5,840 nucleotides of DNA from an uncultured Clostridia bacterium (GTDB lineage Bacteria; Bacillota; Clostridia; UBA1381): positions 1 to 5,840 of the forward strand of contig CAMFCK010000065.1 in NCBI GenBank assembly GCA_945948775.1. The letters run 5' to 3'. The notes beneath the pieces are model-generated. The model did not search any database and had not been told where the DNA came from. It saw only the letters and a program-made list of their open reading frames with translations. Positions 1 through 5,171 of the stretch are shown here, in pieces. Numbering within the stretch: the stretch's first letter is position 1; every line of letters starts with the position of its first letter. The position numbers were made by a program, and so were the translations under genes.

Positions 1-137
1 CAGAAGTGCTGCAAAACGGTTATTTGATTGCGGAGATTGATTTGCTGGCTGACCGGAATATTTATGAAGAAGATGCAGCAGGAGGCGGCATTTTAGAGAA
101 AATGCGCGGACTTATATCAAAAATAAGGGACATGTGA
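1..137 (+). CDS. C-terminal end of an unidentified protein (5' truncated)
   Basis: An open frame enters from the left edge (first full codon at 3) and stops at TGA 135-137, giving 44 residues. The visible tail begins EVLQNGYLIAEIDLLADR and ends LISKIRDM. It is charged, likely helical, and has a small Ala-Gly-rich turn in the middle (AAGGGI). No membrane segment, cysteine motif or catalytic signature is visible. Codon use and GC are like the genes that follow, so I take it as a real gene end rather than a chance frame. I do not recognise the family. No hairpin terminator follows the stop; a T-rich run lies at 145-155, and the promoter of the next gene starts about 20 bases downstream. Confidence 0.6.
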   Translation, partial: EVLQNGYLIAEIDLLADRNIYEEDAAGGGILEKMRGLISKIRDM

Positions 138-159
138 CTGAAAATTTTTTGTTTTCCTA

Positions 160-188
160 TTGCATTATGTATATATATGTTGTATAAT
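160..188 (+). promoter_or_regulatory. Sigma-A promoter for the folT riboswitch transcript
   Basis: A perfect TATAAT -10 box lies at 183-188, with a weak -35 (TTGCAT, 3 of 6 consensus bases) at 160-165 and an exact 17-base spacer. The predicted start of transcription is near 195, a few bases before the first paired base of the THF riboswitch, which supports the assignment. Confidence 0.7.
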
Positions 189-200
189 AACAATGAAAAA

Positions 201-309
201 TTGCAGAGTAGGCGGTTGCGCGTTAAGTGTTGTGTGAACGGGGAGTTGTCATGCAAACGAAAAGCCGTAGTTACGGACTTGCGGTGCAGCTGCTGCATCC
301 CGCTGCCAA
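201..309 (+). promoter_or_regulatory. Class I tetrahydrofolate (THF) riboswitch
   Basis: The order and wording of conserved blocks match the THF riboswitch found before folT in Firmicutes: GAGTAG (206-211), GCGTTAAGTG (220-229), a GGGGA loop, GCGGTG (281-286) and GCATCC (295-300). The fold can be drawn by hand. P1 pairs 203-206 with 303-306. P2 pairs 211-219 with 286-294 (nine pairs). P3 pairs 230-236 with 250-256. A further hairpin forms at 262-280 around CCGT/ACGG. The P3 loop GGGA (241-244) can pair with TCCC (298-301), giving the pseudoknot typical of this class. Family knowledge: the aptamer binds reduced folates and usually lowers expression of folate uptake or synthesis genes. Here it sits directly upstream of folT, as in known cases. 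Confidence 0.92.
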
Positions 310-323
310 AATTGAGGCAATAT

Positions 324-360
324 ACACCTCTGTTTTAGTGGCCAAATTTAATGGAGGTGT
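324..360 (+). promoter_or_regulatory. Expression platform: anti-Shine-Dalgarno / Shine-Dalgarno hairpin of folT
   Basis: ACACCTCT at 324-331 is complementary over eight pairs (one G-T) to GGAGGTGT at 353-360, which is the folT ribosome binding site. The hairpin would hide it from the ribosome. A rival pairing exists: GAGG 314-317 can take CCTC 327-330. GGCA 316-319 can instead pair with TGCC 304-307, which is part of the P1 3' strand. These overlaps link aptamer folding to exposure of the ribosome site, so control is probably at translation initiation. No U-tract terminator is present. The sequence alone does not settle the direction of switching; family precedent suggests off with ligand. 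Confidence 0.65.
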
Positions 361-367
361 TTTTTAT

Positions 368-904
368 ATGTTCAAATCTTCTGCAAAAGCTCTTTCACAA
401 CCTATTTCACTTGCTACAACTGCCATGATGACGGCGATGTTCGTGGTACTGTATATGGTGAAAATCCCTCTTGCGCTTGAATCCCGTGTGTCGATCACCT
501 TTATTCCCGTTGCTGTGTCGGCATATCTTATGGGTCCGGTATCGGCAATGATTGTCGGCGGTATGGGGGATATTCTAAGCTGTATAGCGTTTCCGTCCGG
601 TGCTTATTTCCCCGGTTTTACGGTTTCTGCCGTGCTGTCGGGCGCTATTTACGGAATATGTCTATACCGCTGCCCAAGCTCACAGGTTCGCATAAGGGTG
701 ATTATTTCAAAGCTTCTGATTGTTCTTTTTGTAAATATCCTGTTGAATACATTATGGCTTTCGATAATGTATGAAAAGGCATTCTTCGTGTATATGGCGT
801 CCCGCGTCATCAAAAATCTTATCATGTTTCCGTTCCAGGTTATTATAATGATTTTCCTGATAGACGTATTGGAGAGAACAGGAATAACAAAAAAATATTT
901 CTAA
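368..904 (+). CDS. folT: Folate ECF transporter S component FolT
   Basis: This 178-residue, strongly hydrophobic protein is the substrate-binding S component of an energy-coupling-factor vitamin transporter. It sits in the cytoplasmic membrane, captures folate and works with a shared EcfT/EcfA energising module that is not in this window. About six membrane segments are visible (roughly residues 15-33, 43-63, 64-76, 83-101, 111-131 and 150-168). Motifs typical of FolT are GAYFPGFTVSAVLSGAIYG (78-96) and SRVIKNLIMFP (145-155), which includes the Arg and Lys usual in the folate site. The ATG at 368 is chosen because GGAGGTG (353-359) lies 8 bases upstream and length fits the family. The frame is open further upstream to 227, but that stretch is riboswitch RNA. 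Control is by the THF riboswitch directly upstream, which independently supports folate as substrate. Confidence 0.93.
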   Translation: MFKSSAKALSQPISLATTAMMTAMFVVLYMVKIPLALESRVSITFIPVAVSAYLMGPVSAMIVGGMGDILSCIAFPSGAYFPGFTVSAVLSGAIYGICLYRCPSSQVRIRVIISKLLIVLFVNILLNTLWLSIMYEKAFFVYMASRVIKNLIMFPFQVIIMIFLIDVLERTGITKKYF

Positions 905-958
905 AATGCACATTTTTTTGTAGGGTTTTGCTAAAAGTAAAAATGATGTCGATTTCTC

Positions 959-987
959 TTGAAAAACCGGCTCCGGTGTGATAATAT
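959..987 (+). promoter_or_regulatory. Probable promoter of the PRPP synthetase gene
   Basis: A TTGAAA -35 lies at 959-964. Two -10 readings are possible: TAATAT at 982-987 with a 17-base spacer, or GATAAT at 980-985 preceded by TG (977-978), an extended -10 with a 15-base spacer. The inverted repeat ACCGG-CT-CCGGT (966-977) fills the spacer between the boxes, where a repressor could bind. No clear terminator separates this from folT (only a weak A/T hairpin at 903-916), so some read-through from folT is possible. Confidence 0.5.
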
Positions 988-1033
988 ATTTATGTAAATT
1001 TTTTGTAAAAGCAAACGGTTCAAGGAGGATAAA

Positions 1034-2179
1034 ATGGAGCAGCACAGTGAAGCCGAAAAGAATCTAATTTACGGTAAGCTCAGTATCATCAGTATGAAGG
1101 GCTGCGAGGAGATAACAGGCAAAATTGACTGGTATCTCAAGCAGTTCCGCAAGGAATATGAGGACGTGGATACGTATGTGACGCATATCAAATGCCCCAG
1201 ATTCGGAACCGGAGAGGGAAAATGCGTTATCAGCGAAACCGTCCGCGGTCATGACGTATATATCATCTGCGATATGTTTAATTACGGCGTCACCTATAAA
1301 ATGTATGAATGTGAAAACCACATGAGCCCGGACGACCATTATCAGGATTTGAAGCGCATTATTGCAGCAGTAAGCGGCAAGGCGCGCCGCGTAACTGTAA
1401 TTATGCCGATGCTGTATGAGGGAAGACAGCACAGGCGTACGGCGCGCGAATCGCTTGACTGCGCCATCGCACTTCAGGAGCTGGTAAATATGGGAGTGTC
1501 AAATATCATTACTTTTGACGCTCATGATGCGCGTGTACAGAATGCAATCCCGGTTTCCGGCTTTGATGATGTACAGACTACTTATCAAATGATAAAGGCG
1601 CTCACACGTGCTGTGCCGGATATTAAATTTGACAAGGAATCCACAATAGTTATTTCTCCCGATGAGGGCGGAATGCATCGGTGTATGTACTATTCCTCAG
1701 TGCTTGGTTTGGATTTGGGTATGTATTACAAGAGAAGAAATTATTCCGTAGTAATCGATGGTAAAAATCCGATAGAGGAGCATGTATATCTTGGCCGTGA
1801 TGTTACCGGTAAGGATGTTATGATTGTTGACGATATGATTTCGAGCGGAGAGTCGGTGCTTGACATTGCTTCAAAGCTGAAAAAGCAGGGGGCTAAAAGA
1901 ATTTTTGTGTTCACGGCTTTCGGCCTGTTTGTCAATGGTCTTTCGCAGTTTGATAATGCATATGAAAAGGGAGAAATTGACAAGGTATTCACCACAAACC
2001 TTGTTTACCGCACCCCGGAGCTTTTGCAGCGCAAATGGTACTGCGAGGTCGATATGACAAAATACATTTCGCTGCTTATTGATACACTAAATCATGATGA
2101 TACCATCAGTCATCTTCTTGTGCCGGTTACACGCATCAAAAAGCTTATGGAGAAAATCGGTCAGTCACAGGAAGAATGA
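1034..2179 (+). CDS. prs: Ribose-phosphate pyrophosphokinase (PRPP synthetase), long divergent form
   Basis: This 381-residue cytoplasmic enzyme is predicted to make PRPP from ribose 5-phosphate and ATP, the precursor of purines, pyrimidines, NAD, histidine and tryptophan. Family landmarks appear in order: RFGTGEGK (56-63) with VRGHDVYII (70-78); MLYEGRQHRRTARES (126-140), matching the ATP-side loop; FDAHDARVQN (161-170) with the catalytic-type His164; ISPDEGGMHR (207-216); KRR (233-235); and the PRPP loop VMIVDDMISSGES (262-274). Most bacterial Prs proteins are about 315 residues with a DTGGT-type loop. This one is longer at both ends and has SSGES, so it belongs to a divergent branch, and a different phosphoribosyl role cannot be excluded. 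The start is secure: AAGGAGG at 1022-1028 is 5 bases from the ATG. It has its own promoter and terminator. Confidence 0.87.
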   Translation: MEQHSEAEKNLIYGKLSIISMKGCEEITGKIDWYLKQFRKEYEDVDTYVTHIKCPRFGTGEGKCVISETVRGHDVYIICDMFNYGVTYKMYECENHMSPDDHYQDLKRIIAAVSGKARRVTVIMPMLYEGRQHRRTARESLDCAIALQELVNMGVSNIITFDAHDARVQNAIPVSGFDDVQTTYQMIKALTRAVPDIKFDKESTIVISPDEGGMHRCMYYSSVLGLDLGMYYKRRNYSVVIDGKNPIEEHVYLGRDVTGKDVMIVDDMISSGESVLDIASKLKKQGAKRIFVFTAFGLFVNGLSQFDNAYEKGEIDKVFTTNLVYRTPELLQRKWYCEVDMTKYISLLIDTLNHDDTISHLLVPVTRIKKLMEKIGQSQEE

Positions 2180-2197
2180 ATTTCTGAAATACTCATT

Positions 2198-2228
2198 AAA
2201 GCCCTTGCGCTGTTTCGCAGGGGCTTTT
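2198..2228 (+). terminator. Intrinsic terminator after prs
   Basis: A 12-pair stem (AAAGCCCTTGCG against CGCAGGGGCTTT, one G-T pair) has a 6-base loop at 2210-2215 and a short T4 tail at 2225-2228. It starts 18 bases after the prs stop. The stem is strong and GC-rich; the U-tract is short, so efficiency may be partial. Confidence 0.8.
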
Positions 2229-2291
2229 GACTTAAGAAAATGCATTGTAAAGGCTGAACAAAAAATTCTATGAAATTCAGCAGTTTTTGTA

Positions 2292-2320
2292 TGGACTTTT
2301 GCAATGCTTTATGATATAAT
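2292..2320 (+). promoter_or_regulatory. Sigma-A promoter with extended -10 for the SLH protein gene
   Basis: TATAAT lies at 2315-2320, preceded by TG at 2312-2313 (perfect extended -10), with TGGACT (4 of 6 bases) at 2292-2297 and a 17-base spacer. Transcription would start near 2327, giving a leader of about 32 bases before the ATG at 2359. Confidence 0.75.
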
Positions 2321-2358
2321 TATATATAAATATTTTATTATTGAAAGGGATGTTACCA

Positions 2359-3369
2359 ATGAATAAGTCTTTAAAAAAGCTTGCGGCCGTTTTAGCCGGT
2401 ACTGTTATGATATTTTCAGCGTATGCGGTCGCATCTGCTGAGAGCTTTTCAGATATGCCTGATGACTGGCGCACATCAGCTATTGAAAATGCTGTTGCAA
2501 ACGGACTCATTTCCGGTATGGGTGACGGAACAGTAGCACCGGATGCAAATATTACAAGAGCACAGATGGCGGCTATCATAGTCCGCGCACTCGGAGCGCA
2601 AACTGCTGCAGATATTTCGATGTTTAATGATGTTTCTTCGGATGCGTGGTACTATAATGAGCTTGCTAAGGCTGTATATATGAATGCGTTCTCCGGTGAC
2701 GGACAGAATATGAATCCTGAGAATAATATCACCTTCCAGGAATGTTTTACTGTGCTTTCAAGAGTATTCGGACTGTATTACCGCACTACCGAGGATGAAG
2801 CGGCTGCGGCTATTGCCAAATATTCAGACGGCGGCGAGGTTGCTTCATGGGCTGTCAGATATTACGGCTCTGTTGTGAAAAACGGATACTGGACCGGCGG
2901 AGAAAAGAAACTGCTTACTCCTACTGCATACATAACCCGCGGTGAATTTGCGGTTGTTATGGATAATCTTGTAAAGACCTATATTTCCGAACCCGGTACA
3001 GTCGGTGAGCTCCCAGAAGGCAATGTTGTTGTCAGATGCTCGGACGTTGTTTTTGACGGAGTGACGGTAGACGGAGATCTGATTGTTGGCGACGGAGTTG
3101 AGGCAAATAAAATCACTATTAATGATGTTAAGGTCAGCGGAAGACTGGTGTATCGCGGCTGTGCTACACCCGGACTTGTTGAGTACACGCAAAAGGACGG
3201 CTCAACTGCAACAAAAATGAGCTATACAGAAATCGGCAATGCGCCTACAGGTGAGGTGTATGATTTACAGGTGATTGCACCGTATATCTATGTAAATCTT
3301 GGCGGGTTGAAGTATCAGAAGGCTTATACCGAAAAGGACACATGCGTGTATCTGGGCAATGTGCAGTAA
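2359..3369 (+). CDS. Secreted protein with three SLH domains and a beta-rich C-terminal region
   Basis: A 336-residue exported protein. The N-terminus is a signal peptide: Lys at 3, 6 and 7, a hydrophobic core 8-22, and a likely cut after ASA at 27. Three S-layer homology repeats follow: about 30-80 (SFSDMPDDW, ITRAQM), 89-140 (FNDVSSDAWYY, a degenerate ITFQECF) and 158-208 (YITRGEF). Such repeats usually bind pyruvylated secondary wall polymers, anchoring proteins to the wall. Residues 211-336 contain VTVDGDLIVGDGVEANKI followed by NDVKVSGRLVYRG, which suggests stacked beta-strands like the coil turns seen in other clostridial SLH proteins. No catalytic motif is visible, so it is probably structural or adhesive. 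I start at ATG 2359 because AGGGA (2346-2350) is 8 bases upstream and the signal peptide begins cleanly there. An in-frame TTG at 2341 would add MKGMLP and leave no ribosome site. Monocistronic. Confidence 0.87.
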   Translation: MNKSLKKLAAVLAGTVMIFSAYAVASAESFSDMPDDWRTSAIENAVANGLISGMGDGTVAPDANITRAQMAAIIVRALGAQTAADISMFNDVSSDAWYYNELAKAVYMNAFSGDGQNMNPENNITFQECFTVLSRVFGLYYRTTEDEAAAAIAKYSDGGEVASWAVRYYGSVVKNGYWTGGEKKLLTPTAYITRGEFAVVMDNLVKTYISEPGTVGELPEGNVVVRCSDVVFDGVTVDGDLIVGDGVEANKITINDVKVSGRLVYRGCATPGLVEYTQKDGSTATKMSYTEIGNAPTGEVYDLQVIAPYIYVNLGGLKYQKAYTEKDTCVYLGNVQ

Positions 3370-3385
3370 GTCAATTCATACAGAT

Positions 3386-3421
3386 AAAAAAAGAGGGTGT
3401 TGCTTAAGCAATGCCCTCTTT
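3386..3421. terminator. Shared bidirectional terminator between the SLH gene and relQ
   Basis: A stem of about 14 pairs (3390-3403 against 3408-3421, two G-T pairs) has a TTAA loop. It lies 17 bases past the SLH stop and 37 bases past the relQ stop on the other strand. The A7 run at 3386-3392 gives the minus-strand transcript a U-tract. The plus side ends in only TTT, so termination should be stronger for relQ. Confidence 0.8.
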
Positions 3422-3457
3422 ACATATGTTCAGCAAAAAAACGCTGCAACGGTATTG

Positions 3458-4141
3458 TCATACCGGATGTTCATTAAATATAATTTTTTTGCGCAAATTC
3501 ATCATACGATTATCTGTATCCGCAATAACGTCTGCGCAGGATTTTAGCTCTTTCATGATTACATCCGGGTTTTCAATGCTTTTTTTGTATTTTATCTGAT
3601 GCTCAAGGCTTGCCCAAAAATCCATTGCAATAGTTCTGAATTGTACTTCAACACGCATAAGCTGCTTCCTGTCGGCAAAGAAAACAGGCACATCAATTAT
3701 CATATGATAGCTGCGATATCCGTTGGGTTTTGGGTTTTTGATGTAATCCTTGACTTCAATCAGTATTATATCGTCCTGACGCAGAAACATATCGGCGACT
3801 TCGTAAATATCGTCCACAAAAGCACAGATAACTCTTACGCCGGCGACATCGTTCAGATTACTTATAATGGATGAAACAGATATTTCAAGACCGCGCCGGG
3901 CAAGCTTTTCGGCAATACTTTCAGGTCGTTTAATACGTGTTTTTATCATCTCGATAGGATTTCGTCGATTCCGTACACTGAGATCATCATTTAGTACTTC
4001 AAATTTTGTTTGAACCTCGCGTATAGCACAGCTGTACATCATCATGAGCTGCTCAAACATCTTTGCCTGCTGAAAGAGATGCTGATTGTCAGCAGGTATA
4101 ATCGTTTTGTCAAGTACAATTTTATTAACTTCTTGTTCCAT
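3458..4141 (-). CDS. relQ: Small alarmone synthetase, RelQ/YjbM type (GTP pyrophosphokinase)
   Basis: A 227-residue cytoplasmic enzyme that transfers pyrophosphate from ATP to GDP or GTP, making (p)ppGpp, the stringent-response alarmone. It has the RelA/SpoT synthetase domain only. There is no N-terminal hydrolase domain and no TGS or ACT domain, and its length is close to B. subtilis RelQ (about 211). Landmarks: PIEMIKTRIKRPESI (62-76), NDVAGVRV (97-104), KDYIKNPKPNGYRSYH (131-146) with the G-loop Tyr142, VEVQFRTIAMDFWASLEHQI (164-183) with Glu165 and Gln167. The last block is characteristic of RelQ. The ATG at 4141 has AAGAGG 8 bases upstream. That ribosome site overlaps the TAA of the upstream zinc-ribbon gene, so the two are co-transcribed and likely translationally coupled. 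RelQ enzymes are usually controlled by transcription and by allosteric (p)ppGpp binding. Confidence 0.92.
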   Translation of the reverse strand: MEQEVNKIVLDKTIIPADNQHLFQQAKMFEQLMMMYSCAIREVQTKFEVLNDDLSVRNRRNPIEMIKTRIKRPESIAEKLARRGLEISVSSIISNLNDVAGVRVICAFVDDIYEVADMFLRQDDIILIEVKDYIKNPKPNGYRSYHMIIDVPVFFADRKQLMRVEVQFRTIAMDFWASLEHQIKYKKSIENPDVIMKELKSCADVIADTDNRMMNLRKKIIFNEHPV

Positions 4142-4153
4142 ACTGTTAACCTC

Positions 4154-4531
4154 TTATGTTTTCTTTATAAATTCATTTCTGCAATGTGGACATACTATCA
4201 TGATTTTGCCGCGTCCCTTAGGCACTTTTATAGTCTTTTTACATCTAGTACAGCGAAAATATCGGTATGTTTTTCGGTCACGTTTCATAAAAGCTGATGT
4301 TTTTGCACATAGTTCGTTAAATTTTCTGTTTTCGTTTACGCGGTAAACTATCTTTTTTGAAAGAATACGATAAATACACCAAATGGCTGCAATATACGCA
4401 ATGGCTGTCATCACTTTACTGCCGAAAAGACCTGCAAAGATCATACATATGGCCGACAATATGGCAAGAGCCTGGCCGAGTCTGTCAAAACCGTATCTGC
4501 CCGACATAAATCGGCTTATCCATTCAAGCAT
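4154..4531 (-). CDS. Small membrane protein with C-terminal zinc ribbon
   Basis: A 125-residue protein with two hydrophobic segments (about 19-36 and 39-57), a basic linker (58-90) and a C-terminal zinc ribbon: Cys94-x2-Cys97, a 16-residue spacer, then Cys114-x2-Cys117. The N-terminal MSGRYGFDRLGQ (9-20) resembles a conserved start seen in small uncharacterised Firmicutes membrane proteins. The ribbon end should face the cytoplasm if the short charged N-terminus is also inside; this topology is inferred. It is the first gene of an operon with relQ, 12 bases between stop and start. The ATG at 4531 has GAGG (4540-4543 on the plus strand) 8 bases upstream. Role unknown; the ribbon could bind metal, nucleic acid or a partner. 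It is a coding gene with good confidence, but I assign no activity. Confidence 0.83.
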   Translation of the reverse strand: MLEWISRFMSGRYGFDRLGQALAILSAICMIFAGLFGSKVMTAIAYIAAIWCIYRILSKKIVYRVNENRKFNELCAKTSAFMKRDRKTYRYFRCTRCKKTIKVPKGRGKIMIVCPHCRNEFIKKT

Positions 4532-4567
4532 TTTATTCGCCTCACTTAATTATTAGAGTACAATATT

Positions 4568-4596
4568 ATTTTAGCTAAATTACTTCAAATAATCAA
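4568..4596 (-). promoter_or_regulatory. Promoter of the zinc-ribbon protein / relQ operon
   Basis: Read on the minus strand: TTGATT (plus 4591-4596), 17 bases, TAAAAT (plus 4568-4573). Transcription would start near 4561, about 30 bases before the ATG. An overlapping alternative (TTGAAG with TATTGT, also 17 apart) is weaker. The inverted repeat AAGAG-6-CTCTT (4595-4610) overlaps the -35, and the palindrome TTTAGCTAAA (4570-4579) overlaps the -10; both are possible operators. Confidence 0.6.
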
Positions 4597-4611
4597 GAGT
4601 TTATGCTCTTT

Positions 4612-4629
4612 GTTTACACATAGTTTACA
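4612..4629. repeat. Tandem GTTTACA boxes, 11-base pitch, between divergent promoters
   Basis: GTTTACA occurs at 4612-4618 and again at 4623-4629, exactly one helical turn apart. A partial third copy (GTTTA) is at 4599-4603. The pair lies just upstream of the relQ-operon -35 and covers the -35 of a candidate plus-strand promoter. The placement fits a regulator binding one face of the DNA, but no known operator is matched. Confidence 0.4.
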
Positions 4630-4652
4630 AAAAGCATTATTTTTGCTAAAAC
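4624..4652 (+). promoter_or_regulatory. Candidate plus-strand promoter into the structured intergenic region
   Basis: TTTACA (4624-4629) is 17 bases from TAAAAC (4647-4652), which is preceded by TG (4644-4645) as an extended -10. It is divergent from the relQ-operon promoter. Predicted start is near 4659. The region is A/T-rich, so such matches also arise by chance. Confidence 0.35.
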
Positions 4653-4659
4653 TTAGTAA

Positions 4660-4950
4660 GCTGTACATGCGAAATTTTAAGCTGAAAAGGCTGTGGGCAG
4701 GCTGTGATTGATTTTTATTGCATCAAAAACGGAACGTTCCGCTATGGTCGGGAATACTCAATACGATTATTAGAAGAAGTGATTTAATTGATGCATTTAT
4801 GCGAAATTTGACTGCAAACCGCAATGTATAGTTGCGCGTTTTGCCGCTTTCATATAAGAGACACCTGTCTAAACTGATGATGAGCCCATGAGCGACCGGG
4901 GTGTAGCAGTAATAGGAACAGTGCGTTCTGTGTATCTTCTCCGCTGCACC
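4660..4950 (+). ncRNA. Possible structured non-coding RNA of unknown family
   Basis: No convincing protein is encoded here, yet a series of helices can be drawn. TGCATCAA 4719-4726 pairs with TTGATGCA 4788-4795. Inside it sits the perfect 12-base palindrome 4730-4741 or the alternative hairpin 4737-4753. A hairpin of 11 pairs with two single bulges spans 4814-4844. AGAC/GTCT spans 4859-4870. GGTGTAGC 4900-4907 pairs with GCTGCACC 4943-4950. ACACC 4861-4865 could compete for GGTGT 4900-4904. A candidate promoter ends at 4652. I see no U-tract terminator and no match to SAM, T-box, cobalamin or TPP riboswitches, 6S RNA, SRP RNA, RNase P RNA or tmRNA. The strand is uncertain because inverted repeats read both ways. 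Confidence 0.25.
4688..4706. repeat. Direct repeat AGGCTGTG, 11-base pitch
   Basis: AGGCTGTG at 4688-4695 is repeated exactly at 4699-4706 with GGC between. The spacing is one helical turn. No function can be assigned from the sequence. Confidence 0.4.
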
Positions 4951-5142
4951 AAAAATGAATTATGTTCAGATTCTCGTTGATTGAAATCCTAACCTTTAAC
5001 ACCTTCTCTTGCATTTAGCAATAGTTTATCCAATATGGGTTATACATTTTTGTTATGAGTTTATCTCGTAATAAAATATGCCGGAATGTAACACATCATT
5101 GACAAACCTACACAGAATAGCCAGGAAATAATCAAAAAGGTA
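4951..5142. other. Intergenic stretch without recognisable features
   Basis: There is no open frame of note, no RNA gene and no strong hairpin. Only minor items are seen: a small stem TTGC-ATTTA-GCAA (5009-5021), a TTGACA at 5099-5104 with no matching -10, and ACAAACC (5102-5108) complementary to GGTTTGT (5173-5179). Confidence 0.5.
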
Positions 5143-5171
5143 TTGACAAAGCACGGCAGTTATGATAACAT
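5143..5171 (+). promoter_or_regulatory. Sigma-A promoter for a long metY leader or a small RNA
   Basis: A consensus TTGACA -35 (5143-5148) is separated by 17 bases from TAACAT (5166-5171), which has the extended TG at 5163-5164. The predicted start is near 5178, about 300 bases before the metY ATG. The ATTGACAAA around this -35 also occurs at 5098-5106 without a partner -10. Confidence 0.6.

Noticed and set aside
903..919. AAAATG-CA-CATTTT repeat with T-run after folT as a terminator
   Set aside because: The stem is almost all A/T with a tiny loop, so it is too weak to support a terminator call.
1064..1432. 122-codon minus-strand open frame inside prs
   Set aside because: It is a shadow of the prs coding strand; the plus-strand product has clear family motifs throughout.
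3450..3465. CGGTAT-TGTC-ATACCG hairpin over the relQ stop codon as a relQ terminator
   Set aside because: The nearest minus-strand U-tract begins eight bases after the stem, too far for a standard terminator. The hairpin at 3386-3421 is much better.
4866..4895. CTGATGA motif suggesting a hammerhead ribozyme
   Set aside because: The required GAAA segment, a stem II directly after CTGATGA and a cleavage triplet in the right helix are all missing.
4728..4957. About 75-codon open stretch on the minus strand with no stop, ending just inside the CGGAACGTTCCG palindrome
   Set aside because: It has no ATG, GTG or TTG with a ribosome site at a sensible place, no family resemblance, and overlaps several inverted repeats. 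It could be a gene relic, but the sequence does not show that.
4888..4980. Short plus-strand frame (30 codons, MSDRGVAVIGTVRS...)
   Set aside because: It has no ribosome site, its ATG lies within potential RNA structure, and it has no recognisable motif.
5025..5034. TTATCCAAT resembling a DnaA box
   Set aside because: It is a single imperfect match (consensus TTATCCACA) with no cluster of boxes and no origin-linked genes nearby.
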